Under the pieces are notes generated by a model. The model was not told where the DNA came from. It ran no database searches and was given only the letters and a program-made list of their open reading frames with translations. Below are positions 28,743-37,564 of a stretch of 40,103 nucleotides of DNA, one piece after another. Source of the stretch: a virus; the IMG/VR virus record IMGVR_UViG_3300049255_000166, positions 1 through 40,103 of that record; one strand, given 5' to 3'. A program made the position numbers and the translations under genes. Within the stretch, counting starts at the first letter, position 1; each line of letters opens with the position of its first letter.

Positions 28743-29225
28743 CTAGGACAGGATGCTCGGCGGCTGCGCCTGCCGGTAGCGGTGCAGGCCGTAGATCATG
28801 CACTCGGTGATGTTGGCGGCGTTCGAGGCGCCGGTCGACACCGCGAGCGTGTTGAAGCCGTTCGCCATGTCCATGACGTCCTGCGGCGTCACCTCGAAGA
28901 TGACCACCTTGTGCTTGACGCCGGCGTCGGTCGTGTAGGTGGCGGCGCTCGTCTGCTTGGTCAGCTGGTCGAGGGTCGCCTCGTCGAGGTCGGTCCAGAT
29001 TGGCGTCGCGGCGATCGCCTTCGAGTTCGAGCCCGAGGTGTCGGTCGCCTGCAGCACCGAGAGGAGGATGGTGGCGGCGTTGCCCTGGGTGATGTGGAAG
29101 ACGATCCACAGCTTGTCGAGCTTGCCGACCTTGACGTAGCTCGAGGTGCGCCCGGCGGCGTCGGCGGCGGGATTGAGGAGCTCGACCGGAGGGAACTCCT
29201 CCGGCATGGAAGTCTGACGGGCCAT
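28743..29225 (-). CDS. Putative head-associated virion protein, 160 aa
   Basis: ARQTSMPEEFPPVELLNPAA begins an extended N-terminus. The core is alpha/beta: SSYVKVGKLDKLWIVFHITQ, GNAATILLSVLQATDTSGSN, HKVVIFEVTPQDVMDMANGF, NTLAVSTGASNAANITECMI. Located directly downstream of the major capsid gene, it is a candidate head decoration or stabilisation protein. No named family recognised. GAGG lies before ATG 29225. Confidence 0.65.
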   Translation of the reverse strand: MARQTSMPEEFPPVELLNPAADAAGRTSSYVKVGKLDKLWIVFHITQGNAATILLSVLQATDTSGSNSKAIAATPIWTDLDEATLDQLTKQTSAATYTTDAGVKHKVVIFEVTPQDVMDMANGFNTLAVSTGASNAANITECMIYGLHRYRQAQPPSILS

Positions 29226-29253
29226 CGGGGGCCTCCTGGAAAAGAGCGGGTAG

Positions 29254-29330
29254 AGAGGAGGGAGCGGCGAGTAGACGCGATGCGAGCGAAAGCGATCTAC
29301 TGTTCGCTAGTCGCCATCGCGCTTCTCGCC
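29254..29330. repeat. Nested inverted repeats in the gap after the capsid gene
   Basis: AGTAGA (about 29271) faces TCTACT (about 29297). A wider GGCGAGTAG faces CTAGTCGCC, followed by CATCGCGCTTCTCGCC. The units AGTAG/CGATC/GCGAG recur, giving a structured element in the 114-base gap. No coding sequence seen. It belongs to the same class of junction elements as those at 7061, 13899 and 23914. Confidence 0.45.
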
Positions 29331-29339
29331 GGGCGATGA

Positions 29340-30752
29340 TTACCGCTGCGCCAGCGTGATGAACGGCGACAGCGTGTTCGACCCCTTGTAGGGGGTGAGC
29401 GCCGAATGCCAGATCGCCTCGCCGTCGAGGCGGTAGGTGATGCGGAACACCATCTCGTCGGTCAGGAAGGCGACGTGCATGGACGAGGCCGCCTGGATGC
29501 CGCCCTTGTCGGCGAGGACGTACTGGCTGAGGTCGAGGAGGGCGATGTCACCGTTGTTGCCGACGGTGTCGCAATACTCGACCGGGATCACCGGCCGGCC
29601 GAAGAGCGTGCCGTAGGGGCGGCCGGAGATGCCGTTCGCCGGCAGGTAGACCGGGACGCCGGCGGTGCCGATCACCTGGGCAAGGGAGAGGAGCTGCGGC
29701 TCGGCGTCCTGGTTGATGAACCAGACCGCGTTCTGGCGCGAGCGGCCCCAGCAGCGCGACCACATCTTGAGGACGTTCTCGTAGACGATGGTCTTCGTCG
29801 CCTGGCCGGTCTCCTTGGCGACGCTCACCATCGCCTGGGCGTTGAGGATGCCGAGCGGCTTGCCGGCGCCGTCTCCGCGGAAGATGGCGTCCTCGGTCAT
29901 GAAGGTGATTTCTTCCGAGAACGCCTGGTTGGCGATCGAGTTGAGCACCGAGGCGTCGGCCATCAGCTCGTCGGTCACGTACCAGACCGACATGAGCTTC
30001 TTGAGGTCGAGCTCGATCAGGCGGAACTTCGGCTTGGTCGTGGTGACCGAGGGGCCTTCGCCGACCCAGTAGGACTGCACGCCGCCCCAGCGGGATCCGG
30101 TGGCGCGGCTCGTTTCATCGACCGCCGGGATCTTGATCGAGTTGGCCGTCGTGGTCAGCGTCAGCTTCTGCACGCGGCTCAACAGCTGGCCCATGTCATA
30201 GGCGCGGGCGAAGATCGCCGTGGCGAAATCGGTCTGCACCAGGAAGCCGCCGGCGGACGGGTCGACTTCGCCGGCGCCGGTCGGGGCGCGGCTGAAGCGG
30301 TCGGCGGCGCTCGACGGCGCCCGCACCAGGCGGGGGTCCATGACGCCGGGGTCGCGGCCGCCGATGTAGTAGTTGGCGACCGCCTTGAGCTGCTCGCCGA
30401 AGGAGCGGAAATGGCGCTCGCGGTCGGCCTCGAACTCGATCTCCTTGCGGACGGTGCGGAGATAGTCGTCGGCGGTCCAGTTGATCCGCGCCTCGCGCGG
30501 GGCGACGCGGTCGAGCGAGATCGACGGCGGGATGAGGATGGGGTCGCGATCGTCGCCCGGCGCGCTCGAGCCGGCCGGCCGGGCCAGCTTGGCGGCGCGC
30601 GTCTGGGCCCGGCCGAGGCGGTCGATCTGGCCCTGGAGCTCGTTGATCTCCTGCTCCTTGGCCGTGTAGAGCGCCTCGTCGGCGATCACCGCCTCGGTGC
30701 CAAGCTCGTCGACCGCGCGGCCGAGGGCCTCGCGGAGCTCATGAATCTGCAT
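29340..30752 (-). CDS. Major capsid protein, HK97 fold
   Basis: 470 residues. The N-terminal about 100 residues are a charged coiled coil (IHELREALGRAVDELGTEAV, KEQEINELQGQIDRLGRAQT), the scaffold-like delta domain removed by the prohead protease. The body has TQAMVSVAKETG..., GRSRQNAVWFINQDAEPQLL, GRPYGTLFGRPVIPVEYCDT, GDIALLDLSQYVLADKGGIQ and DEMVFRITYRLDGEAIW, all standard for the phage_capsid (HK97) family. It forms the icosahedral shell. ATG 30752 follows the prohead protease gene by about 60 bases. Confidence 0.95.
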   Translation of the reverse strand: MQIHELREALGRAVDELGTEAVIADEALYTAKEQEINELQGQIDRLGRAQTRAAKLARPAGSSAPGDDRDPILIPPSISLDRVAPREARINWTADDYLRTVRKEIEFEADRERHFRSFGEQLKAVANYYIGGRDPGVMDPRLVRAPSSAADRFSRAPTGAGEVDPSAGGFLVQTDFATAIFARAYDMGQLLSRVQKLTLTTTANSIKIPAVDETSRATGSRWGGVQSYWVGEGPSVTTTKPKFRLIELDLKKLMSVWYVTDELMADASVLNSIANQAFSEEITFMTEDAIFRGDGAGKPLGILNAQAMVSVAKETGQATKTIVYENVLKMWSRCWGRSRQNAVWFINQDAEPQLLSLAQVIGTAGVPVYLPANGISGRPYGTLFGRPVIPVEYCDTVGNNGDIALLDLSQYVLADKGGIQAASSMHVAFLTDEMVFRITYRLDGEAIWHSALTPYKGSNTLSPFITLAQR

Positions 30753-30813
30753 GGGTAGGGCTCCATTTTCGGGAGGGGCGGCGTCGTCGCGACGCGGCGG
30801 GTGGGCCCGGCGT

Positions 30814-32799
30814 CTACGCCGCGGGCTGGATCGAAATCTTGCGCTTCAGGGCATCGGCCTGGCGCTTGCGCCGCGCGGCGGCCGCGGCGGGATCTGTGGG
30901 CGGAGGCACCGTGCGCGCGGCGCCCTCGTCGGTGTCGACCAGGTCGCCGCCGTCGCTGCCGGTGGCCTCGGCGAGTACGTCGCGGAGCATGTCGCAGCCG
31001 CGGCTGTGCATGTCGAGGCAGTCGCGGAGCGCGGCCTCGTTCTTCGACGAGAGCACCTTTCCGGCGCGCTGGCCGCGGGTGGCACCCGCCTCCTGGCCAG
31101 GTGGCGGCCCGATCAGCGGGTCGACCACGATGAGCTCGGCGCCGCTGTCGAGGATGAGCGGCTTGCTCGGATCGCCGCGCAACCACTCGCCGAACGACTC
31201 GTTCAGCCGCCGGGCGGCCTCGATGGTGAGCGGCGACCTCGTCTTGATCGCGTACCGCCGCGTCGCGGCGGCGCTGGCGTCGCGGGCGAGGCGGCAAAGC
31301 CCAAGGACTAGGGCCTGGCCCTTGGTTTGCTGGCGGCTGCCCGGCTCGCGATCGAGGTTGGCGATGAGCTCCGCGACCTCCTCCGCGGTCATGGCGACGA
31401 GGACGTCGCCGAGCGACTTGAGGGCGGCGAGCATCTGGCCGGGGACGGCGCTGCCGTCCTCTTCCCAGGCAGCCTCCCAGGAGACGCTGTCCTGGAGATA
31501 GCCGAGCTCGGTCATCATCCAGGCGAGCGAGGCGACCTCGTACAGTCCGCGCTTGCCGATCGCGGGCTTGGCCGGCGAAGTCGACGCGGCAGGATCCGCG
31601 TGCTTTGAAGCGGGGGTGGCAGCCGGCATCTTGGCTTCTCTCCGGAGTGCTTCGAGCTCGGCGCGCGGCACCATCATCATGCCGCCGCCGTCGAGGATCT
31701 TCTCGGCCCAGGCGTAGACCGGGCCGGTGTCGATGCCGGCGGCGCGGGCCGAGGCGAGCGCCGTCGGCAGAGCCGGGACCGGCACCTGGCTGATCTCGAG
31801 GAGGTCGACCAGCTCGAAATCGATGCCGCGCGGCCGGTTCTTGTCGGTCGAGAACCGCCACTTGATCGGGTCCCACGACGTCGAGACGGCGTTGAGCCAG
31901 CCCCCCTTGACCATCTGGAAGATGGTGTCGGCGAAGGGATAGAGGTCGCGCTCGGCGTATTCGACGCTGCCGGTGAGCGTGCCCGCGTTGTCGACGAGGT
32001 CGTCGAGGACGCGGCCGATCGGCGGCTCGTCGGCCTGGTGCGCCCAGAGGAAAACCGGGTTCCTCCGGAAATTCTGGGTCTGCCAGGCGGCAATAGTGTG
32101 GTCGTCGCGGGCGACGGAAGCGTCGCTGAACTTGTAGCGGATGACCCGCCCGGACGAGTTGGCAAGGTCGGCCACGCCGCCGGCGGCGCGGATGAGGACG
32201 CGCTCGGCCGCCTGGGCCCGGGGGAAGCGGGCGAAATCCTCGAGGCTGACGACCTGGCGCACGAGGTTCACCTGCATGCTGGCGGCGGTGGGCACTTCCA
32301 CGGCCGGCTCGTCGCCCTCGACGTCCATCTCGTCGTAGGGGCGCTGGTCGACCTCCGCCACCGGCGGCGGATCGGCGATCGGGCTCGCGGCGATCAGGTC
32401 GACGTACTCGTCCATCTCGGCGTTGTACTTGGCGACGATGTCAGGATCGTCGGGGAATTGCTCCCGGACGTTCCGCTCCTCGAGCGGCGTCGCCACGTCG
32501 ACATGCGCGGACGGCGAGCCCCTGAAGTAGGGAAGGCCGTCATTCATCGCGAGCCATTCGCCGCATTCGTGCGTCGCCAGGCTCTCACGCGTATCGACCC
32601 CGCACCTCGGCAACAGCGCCGGGATGCGGCGGTCGCGCCAGACCTTCGTGCAGTCGGGCGTGCGGTTCGAGGCGTAGAGCACCTCGTGGGTGTCGTCGAG
32701 GATGGAGGCGGCGACGAGCTCCCTGGTCCGTGCGTAGTAGCTGTCGGCGAGGGCGGGATCGGCGACCTTGCCGTGCGCCGCCTTGTGCCCGGCGCTCAT
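30814..32799 (-). CDS. Prohead protease fused to extra N- and C-terminal domains, 661 aa
   Basis: Residues about 176-350 are an HK97-type prohead protease: FRRNPVFLWAHQADEPPIGR with His254, KGGWLNAVSTSWDPIKWRF with Ser306/308, and ELVDLLEISQVPVPALPTAL with Glu335. The first 175 residues form a separate domain with CGVDTRESLATHECGEWLAM (His77-Glu78-x-x-Glu81), possibly metal-binding. The last 300 residues are helical and contain KRGLYEVASLAWMMTELGYL and a Pro/Ala/Arg-rich tail; this may be a scaffold. Typical prohead proteases are 180-250 residues, so this is about three times the usual length. The protein cleaves the capsid delta domain during maturation. ATG 32799 overlaps the portal stop. 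Confidence 0.85.
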   Translation of the reverse strand: MSAGHKAAHGKVADPALADSYYARTRELVAASILDDTHEVLYASNRTPDCTKVWRDRRIPALLPRCGVDTRESLATHECGEWLAMNDGLPYFRGSPSAHVDVATPLEERNVREQFPDDPDIVAKYNAEMDEYVDLIAASPIADPPPVAEVDQRPYDEMDVEGDEPAVEVPTAASMQVNLVRQVVSLEDFARFPRAQAAERVLIRAAGGVADLANSSGRVIRYKFSDASVARDDHTIAAWQTQNFRRNPVFLWAHQADEPPIGRVLDDLVDNAGTLTGSVEYAERDLYPFADTIFQMVKGGWLNAVSTSWDPIKWRFSTDKNRPRGIDFELVDLLEISQVPVPALPTALASARAAGIDTGPVYAWAEKILDGGGMMMVPRAELEALRREAKMPAATPASKHADPAASTSPAKPAIGKRGLYEVASLAWMMTELGYLQDSVSWEAAWEEDGSAVPGQMLAALKSLGDVLVAMTAEEVAELIANLDREPGSRQQTKGQALVLGLCRLARDASAAATRRYAIKTRSPLTIEAARRLNESFGEWLRGDPSKPLILDSGAELIVVDPLIGPPPGQEAGATRGQRAGKVLSSKNEAALRDCLDMHSRGCDMLRDVLAEATGSDGGDLVDTDEGAARTVPPPTDPAAAAARRKRQADALKRKISIQPAA

Positions 32800-34094
32800 G
32801 CCCTCGGCCCCGCATCGCCCGCCGGCGACGGGTCCCCGGGCGGCCTTCCGCCTTCGCTAATGCCGGCCGACTGGCTGCCCATCGTGGCCATGTTCTGCGG
32901 GGCCTGCAGCTTCGCCGCCTCGCCGCCCTCGGGCTTGTAGCCGAGGTCGAGGCGGGCCTCGTCGGGCGTGTTGATCATTGACATGATCGCCGTGCGCCAA
33001 TTGTTGATGCGCGAGGTCATGTCGGCGGTGGTGAGCTCGCGATAGTCGAACTCAATCGAGAGGCCTTGCCGCCACAGGCCGAAATCCGTCGAAAACTTGG
33101 CGCGCCAGCGGTTGGTGTAGCCGGTCAGCGTATAGTTGATGTATTCCTGCGCCTGCTGGGCGATGTTGTTGTTGGTTGAGCGGGTGAGCTCGCCGATCAT
33201 GTGGAGAGGGATTCGGAAAATCCGCGCGATCTCCTCCATCTGGAACTTGCGGCTGTTGACCAGGTCGAGGTCGTTCGCCGTGGGCGTGATCGACTGGTAT
33301 TTGAGCCCCTGCTCGAGGATCGCGGTGCGGCCGCTGTTCTGCAGGCCGACCACCATCTCCTTCCAGTTCTGGGCGAGGCGTTTCGCCGCCTCGTCCGTCA
33401 GCTTCGAATCCGTGGTGAGGACGCCGCTCGGGTGCGCCCCCTGGCCGATCGCACGGGCCGACTGCTGCTCCATGGCGAGGCCGAGAGCGATCGCCTCGCG
33501 GGCGATGGCGATGCGGCTAACGCCGGTGAGCCCGTTCAGCGAGAAGCCGCGGATGTGCAGCATGTCGGCGAACGGGATGAGGAACGGCTGCCCGGCCAGC
33601 TCGGCCCGCATGTGCAGGCCCTGCGGCGTCACCCGGTAGAAGAGCTCGCCGGTCGGCGCCTCGTAGAGGGCGACCCAATCGGCGTTGCACGGCACGAACT
33701 TGACGACGCGGCCGCGGAGGTCGCGGATCTTCACGGCATAGGCGTTGCCGCGGAGGATCAGCGAGACCTGCATCTGCTCGCGGAACTCGAACCCGTTCTG
33801 CCAGTCGTTGGGCTCCTGGAGGAGCGGGTAGAGCCAGTGGTCCTTGGCCTCGTTGCGCGCGTCGCCTTCGGCGTGGCGGAAGATCGACCAGGGCAGCTTG
33901 GCGACGTCCTCGGCGAGCATGGTCACGCAGGCGAGGACGGCGGAGGCGTTGAGCGCCGAAAACTGATTGATCGAGATGCCGGTGACCGACGGCGCCGACC
34001 AGAACGAGGCCTGCCAGAGGAACTCGTCGTCCATCGTGGTGGTGGCGCGGGCAAGCCACCTGGCCACGCGGTTGAGGCGCTGGAGCATTCCCAT
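32796..34094 (-). CDS. Portal protein, HK97 family
   Basis: 432 residues from ATG 34094, which has GAGG about seven bases upstream; longer frames upstream run into the terminase gene. Family hallmarks are TGISINQFSALNASAVLACV, TMLAEDVAKLPWSIFRHAEG, HWLYPLLQEPNDWQNGFEFR, QVSLILRGNAYAVKIRD, and EEIARIFRIPLHMIGELTRS followed by NNIAQQAQEYINYTL. The C-terminus is a Pro/Gly-rich tail. The dodecameric portal is the DNA entry channel and the docking site for terminase. The stop overlaps the prohead protease start (ATGA). Confidence 0.95.
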   Translation of the reverse strand: MGMLQRLNRVARWLARATTTMDDEFLWQASFWSAPSVTGISINQFSALNASAVLACVTMLAEDVAKLPWSIFRHAEGDARNEAKDHWLYPLLQEPNDWQNGFEFREQMQVSLILRGNAYAVKIRDLRGRVVKFVPCNADWVALYEAPTGELFYRVTPQGLHMRAELAGQPFLIPFADMLHIRGFSLNGLTGVSRIAIAREAIALGLAMEQQSARAIGQGAHPSGVLTTDSKLTDEAAKRLAQNWKEMVVGLQNSGRTAILEQGLKYQSITPTANDLDLVNSRKFQMEEIARIFRIPLHMIGELTRSTNNNIAQQAQEYINYTLTGYTNRWRAKFSTDFGLWRQGLSIEFDYRELTTADMTSRINNWRTAIMSMINTPDEARLDLGYKPEGGEAAKLQAPQNMATMGSQSAGISEGGRPPGDPSPAGDAGPRA

Positions 34095-34108
34095 CTGGCG
34101 CCTCGGCT

Positions 34109-35803
34109 TCAGCTCACGAAAATCAGGCCGCGCTCCTCGTAGACGGACCCAGGCGCCGGCGGGTTGCGCGACATCAGCGCCACCGCGTCGAACATCGCCA
34201 TGGCCGGATCGATCTTGGCGGTACCGGAGGCCTGCTTGGTGATCAGGATGGCGTTGCCGCGCGGCTCGCGCCGGCAGTTGCCCACCGCCCAGGCGAGGAG
34301 CTTCTGGCCGCCATGAATCATCGTGCCGTCGGCGAGCTTGCGGCCGGCGGTCTGGATCGGCCCGGTGAGGCTCCAGCCCTGGCTGATGCCGACGAGGACC
34401 TGCGCCTCGGGCGAGGTGTCGATGCCGCGGCCGCCGATCTCGTCGACGATCTGGCCGATGCCGGCCTGGTCGACGCCGAGCGCGTGCTTGTCGGCGAGCT
34501 TGCCGGTCTTGGCCAGCCATTCGACCAGGTCGGCGAGCTCGACGATGTCCTCGCCGAACTCCTTGCAGACGCGGAGGTCGCCGGCGGCCTCGAAGTCGCG
34601 GAGCCGGGGCGCCTCGCTCTTGCGGAGCTCGAGGACCGATTCGTGGCACCAGGCGCGTACCCAGACGAGCCAGCGCTTGGTGAGCTTGTCGCGGCCTATG
34701 ACGCAGAGCGCCAGGAGGTCGTCGAGGCCGCCGCCATCGATGCCGGCGACCACCACCTCGGAGGCGGCGATGAGCTCGGCCAGGGCTTTCGGGCCGGTGG
34801 CGGCGGCTTCGAAGTGGTCGGCGCCGGACCAGCGGTCGGAGAGGAGGGCTTGGCCGATCTCGATGTTGAGGTGCTGGCTCGCCCAGCGGCGGACCTCCTC
34901 CTCGCCTGCGAGCTTGGCCTCCTGGAAGTCGGCGGCGAGCCGCTCGACGGTGATCGAGCGGCCGTTGTTAGGCGTGACCCACGGCCAGATGCTGGTGTCG
35001 TGCCAGCGCGGGGTCTCGCCGGTACGGACGGGGGCGACGTACTCCTCCGGGAACTCGTAGAGGATCGGCAGCATCGTGCCGGTCGCCTTGCCGTCCCGGA
35101 TCGCACGCGCCTTCTTGAGCTCGGCGGCGAAGACGCCCGCCGGGGGCCGCTCCGACTGTGTCGTGATGAAGCCGAGAAAGGCGCCAGGCCGGGCGATCAG
35201 GCCGCCGCGGAGCTGACCGATGACGCGGTCGGCGTTGGCGATCTCGCCGAGGAGGTGGAGCTCGTCGACCAGTGCGGAGCCGTTGATGCCGGTGACGATC
35301 TTCGGATCGAAGGACTTGACCTCGAGGCGCGATTTGGTCGGGAGGTAGGTGACCCGCTTGAGGTGCGTCTGGACCTGGAAGCGGTTCTTCAGCGCCGCGT
35401 CGGCCTCGAGGAAGCCCTCGACCTGGCTGTAGCCGGTCTCGGCGATCTTCTGGGTGGGGCCGATCAGGGTGAAGCGCTCGCGGGGCCGCTCGTTGAGGAG
35501 CAGCTCCGTCAGCATCAGCGCCGCGCCGCTGGTGGTCTTGGTGTTCTTCTTGGGAACCAGGCAAAGGAACGATTCGATCTGCCGCTTTCCTGCGGCGTCG
35601 ATTGAGCCATGCATGGCGCCGACGATCTCGCGGAACCACTCGCCGCCGGCCTCGCCGAAGGTCGGCTGGCCGGGGACGTCGGGCACCCGCAGGCGATTGT
35701 AGACGGCGATCGCCCGGCCCGCCCGCTTGCGGTCGAGCTCGGGGAGGTCCGGCATCAGCGACCGGCCGGCGCGGATCCGCTCACGCCAGTCGGGCCGTGC
35801 CAT
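34109..35803 (-). CDS. terL: Terminase large subunit
   Basis: 564 residues from ATG 35803; an in-frame TTG at 35815 sits three bases after AAGGTGG and is an alternative. The ATPase has a Walker A variant LVPKKNTKTT (82-91), motif RFTLIGPTQKIAETGYSQVE and Walker B SALVDELH (176-183). The nuclease half has VVAGIDGGGLDDLLAL (351-366), with RNase H-like acidic residues, ALGVDQAGIG and TAKIDPAMAMFDAVALMS. This is the Terminase_1 (HK97-like) type. It cuts concatemeric DNA and pumps it into the prohead. The HNH gene upstream is a usual partner in this packaging type. Confidence 0.95.
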   Translation of the reverse strand: MARPDWRERIRAGRSLMPDLPELDRKRAGRAIAVYNRLRVPDVPGQPTFGEAGGEWFREIVGAMHGSIDAAGKRQIESFLCLVPKKNTKTTSGAALMLTELLLNERPRERFTLIGPTQKIAETGYSQVEGFLEADAALKNRFQVQTHLKRVTYLPTKSRLEVKSFDPKIVTGINGSALVDELHLLGEIANADRVIGQLRGGLIARPGAFLGFITTQSERPPAGVFAAELKKARAIRDGKATGTMLPILYEFPEEYVAPVRTGETPRWHDTSIWPWVTPNNGRSITVERLAADFQEAKLAGEEEVRRWASQHLNIEIGQALLSDRWSGADHFEAAATGPKALAELIAASEVVVAGIDGGGLDDLLALCVIGRDKLTKRWLVWVRAWCHESVLELRKSEAPRLRDFEAAGDLRVCKEFGEDIVELADLVEWLAKTGKLADKHALGVDQAGIGQIVDEIGGRGIDTSPEAQVLVGISQGWSLTGPIQTAGRKLADGTMIHGGQKLLAWAVGNCRREPRGNAILITKQASGTAKIDPAMAMFDAVALMSRNPPAPGSVYEERGLIFVS

Positions 35804-35836
35804 CGACCAGGGCAATTGCCACCTTGCTACAAGTTG

Positions 35837-36448
35837 CTAATTCGGCCGTCCGGTCGCCAGGACGTCGGCCCAGTCGTCGGACGACGGTGGGGCGCCGGGC
35901 GCCGGCGGCCGGGCCTCGGTACCGGCAGGCTTGCCGGCCCCGCGCCGCGCTTCCTCGGACAGGCTGCGCTCGAGCGCGATCAGCGCCCCGCGCTTGTCGA
36001 GGAGCTTGATCTTGAGGCTGCCATTCGCCGACTTCGAGATCTCGCCTATCGCCGTGGCGACGTCGTCGGGGACGTCCTCGCTGTTGACCAGCTCGACGTC
36101 GTTGACGTGCGCGAGCGTAACCTCGCCGGAATCCGGGTCCTCGACAGTGGCGAGGACGTTCGACCGCCACTTCACGACGTCGCGGATGTCGGCCTTGGCG
36201 ATCTTCTCGAGCTCGGCGCGGACGTCGGCGAGCGTCATCGGCCGCCGCTCGGCCTTGGCGATGCTCGCCGCCTGGCGGTTCGCGAGGGCCTCGGCGACCG
36301 CGGCGGCAATGTCAACATTTGTCAACAGGCGCGAGCCCTGCTGACGAGCGGTCCGCTTGCTGTAGCCGGCGGCGATCGCCGCCGATGTCGCATTAAGGTC
36401 AATGACATAAGCATCAACGAACCGCCGCTGCTTCGGCGAAAGCGCCAT
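35837..36448 (-). CDS. terS: Terminase small subunit (Terminase_2 type)
   Basis: 203 residues. The N-terminus ALSPKQRRFVDAYVIDLNAT, then SAAIAAGYSKRTARQQGSRL, is the Terminase_2 DNA-binding helix-turn-helix. It is followed by a helical oligomerisation region (LADVRAELEKIAKADIRDVV) and the C-terminal IKLLDKRGALIALERSL. It recognises the packaging site and loads the large subunit. The C-terminal 35 residues are Pro/Ala-rich and probably disordered. It lies directly upstream of terL. Confidence 0.92.
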   Translation of the reverse strand: MALSPKQRRFVDAYVIDLNATSAAIAAGYSKRTARQQGSRLLTNVDIAAAVAEALANRQAASIAKAERRPMTLADVRAELEKIAKADIRDVVKWRSNVLATVEDPDSGEVTLAHVNDVELVNSEDVPDDVATAIGEISKSANGSLKIKLLDKRGALIALERSLSEEARRGAGKPAGTEARPPAPGAPPSSDDWADVLATGRPN

Positions 36449-36480
36449 TCACCCGACTCCACGCGCGCGCCGCGGCTCAG

Positions 36481-36509
36481 AAAAAATCCCCGCGTGAGGC
36501 TGCGCGCGG
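36481..36509 (-). terminator. Weak terminator-like hairpin between HNH and terS
   Basis: On the minus strand CCGCG-(10)-CGCGG is followed by GGATTTTTT. The stem is only five pairs and the U-run starts three bases late, so it would be a partial terminator at most. The gap 36449-36512 between HNH and terS is also where a cos or pac site might lie; I cannot identify one by sequence alone. Confidence 0.35.
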
Positions 36510-36512
36510 TTA

Positions 36513-36866
36513 CTACGCGCCGGTCGGGTGAGGATTTAATCCCCCTACCCCCGCCGCCTCGGCGGCGCGACGTGCCTTCTCGGCGCTGGTCTTCTTCGTG
36601 TGGCAGGAGCCGCAGCGAAGCTTGACGTTGCGCGGGTCGAGCGGGGCGCCGCCATCACGGAGCTCGACGACGTGATCGCCAAACAGGCGGACGTGCTCGC
36701 GCCCGCAGCCCGGCGTCTCACACTTCCGGCCGCGAACGCGGATGAGTTCCTCAACCAGGTCACGCCATTGGCGTGAAAGATAGAAGGGATCCGCCTTCTT
36801 CGGCGGCGGCAAGGCTGAGCGGGTATCAAGCCTGGCCAGCCGCGGACTCAGCTGCCGGACGGCCAA
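36513..36866 (-). CDS. HNH endonuclease (packaging-associated)
   Basis: 117 residues from TTG 36866; no ATG is available and AAGGG lies upstream. HNH motif: Cys49 and Cys54 (KCETPGCGREHV), Asp64-His65 (RLFGDHVVEL), Asn80 (LDPRNVKL), Cys85/Cys88/His89 (CGSCHTKK). Two Cys pairs hold a structural zinc. HNH proteins next to terminase genes are needed for cos cleavage together with terL in HK97-type phages. The C-terminus (NPHPTGA) is short. Confidence 0.9.
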   Translation of the reverse strand: MAVRQLSPRLARLDTRSALPPPKKADPFYLSRQWRDLVEELIRVRGRKCETPGCGREHVRLFGDHVVELRDGGAPLDPRNVKLRCGSCHTKKTSAEKARRAAEAAGVGGLNPHPTGA

Positions 36867-36869
36867 CGG

Positions 36870-37163
36870 TCAGCCCTTGAGCCCGCCCGCCCATTCGGCC
36901 AGGCGCTGGAGCTCGCGGGCGATCTCGCTACGTTCCTCGTGAAACCGTTCCGGCGCCGATGATGTCGGCGGCGCCAGCCGGCGGATGCGGCTCGACAGCT
37001 CGTCGAGACGCTTGGCGAGCTCGCGGCCGCTCCGCGGCAACGCCACCCCCGAACCAGCGTCCTGCTTGTTGTCCTTCGGCTCGAGCTTGCGCCGGACGGC
37101 AGGGATATGACGCCCACGCGAGTCCGTGATGTCGGCTCGATCGAGTCGCGGCAACGGAACCAT
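36870..37163 (-). CDS. Hypothetical basic helical protein, 97 aa
   Basis: First gene of the leftward late block. The N-terminus is basic and Pro-containing (PLPRLDRADITDSRGRHIPA) and the C-terminus is a helical pair (SGRELAKRLDELSSRIRRLA, ERSEIARELQRLAEWAGGL). Its stop lies just before the HNH start. The ribosome site (AGGG) is abnormally close to ATG 37163. It could be a small DNA-binding or packaging-accessory protein; no family recognised. Confidence 0.6.
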   Translation of the reverse strand: MVPLPRLDRADITDSRGRHIPAVRRKLEPKDNKQDAGSGVALPRSGRELAKRLDELSSRIRRLAPPTSSAPERFHEERSEIARELQRLAEWAGGLKG

Positions 37164-37273
37164 CCCTGTGCAACCGTATTGGGGGAGAGGTCGGGAGCCG
37201 GCTGGAGGTCAGGCCAAGCCAGCTCCCGCCTTGCACACTTGCGCGTCGGCCGCGCAAGAAGCGGAACGGCAAA

Positions 37274-37305
37274 AGCGCCCGGGCGGCTAACCGAACCCGG
37301 GCGCT
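37274..37305 (-). terminator. Intrinsic terminator of the small regulatory cluster
   Basis: AGCGCCCGGG (37274-37283) faces CCCGGGCGCT (37296-37305) with an inner CGG/CCG pair around CTAA, a stem of up to 13 pairs. On the minus strand it is followed by TTTTGCC. It would stop leftward transcripts from 37949-37565 before the late block. The gap 37164-37273 holds no gene and should contain the late promoter, but I see no clear -35/-10 pair. Confidence 0.7.
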
Positions 37306-37564
37306 ATTTGCAATCCAAGATACCACAACCGATCGTAGTTGCGGCGCTTCGCTGTCTCAGAAGCGGGGCTGCGAAATCGGAGAATGTACGGAATGTACGA
37401 TTGCCCCGATCACACCAAGGGCCGCACTTCTCGACCATATCTCGCTTAGGGCCGATTTTGCCCATATCGGCGGCGCGCTGGCAAATCGGTGGACCTCGCC
37501 AAAGGAGGCCACGAGGGCAGGAAACCCAAGCGCCGCAAGGGTTCAAAGGGGGCCAGTTTTCTTC
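37306..37564. other. Intergenic region, no confident gene; tandem 9-mer at 37382-37399
   Basis: A/T-richer than its surroundings and with weak codon structure in every frame. A minus-strand open frame (about 80 codons, TTG start) exists, but its third positions are not G/C-biased and it lacks a ribosome site. It contains GAATGTACG twice in tandem (37382-37399), which could be a protein-binding site. The contents are otherwise unremarkable. Confidence 0.5.

Noticed and set aside
29406-30758. Plus-strand open frame of about 450 codons opposite the major capsid gene
   Set aside because: It is a shadow of the HK97 capsid gene, which has many family motifs.
37304-37546. Minus-strand open frame of about 80 codons
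   Set aside because: It starts with TTG, has no ribosome site, has mixed third-codon bases and passes through a tandem 9-mer. Treated as intergenic.
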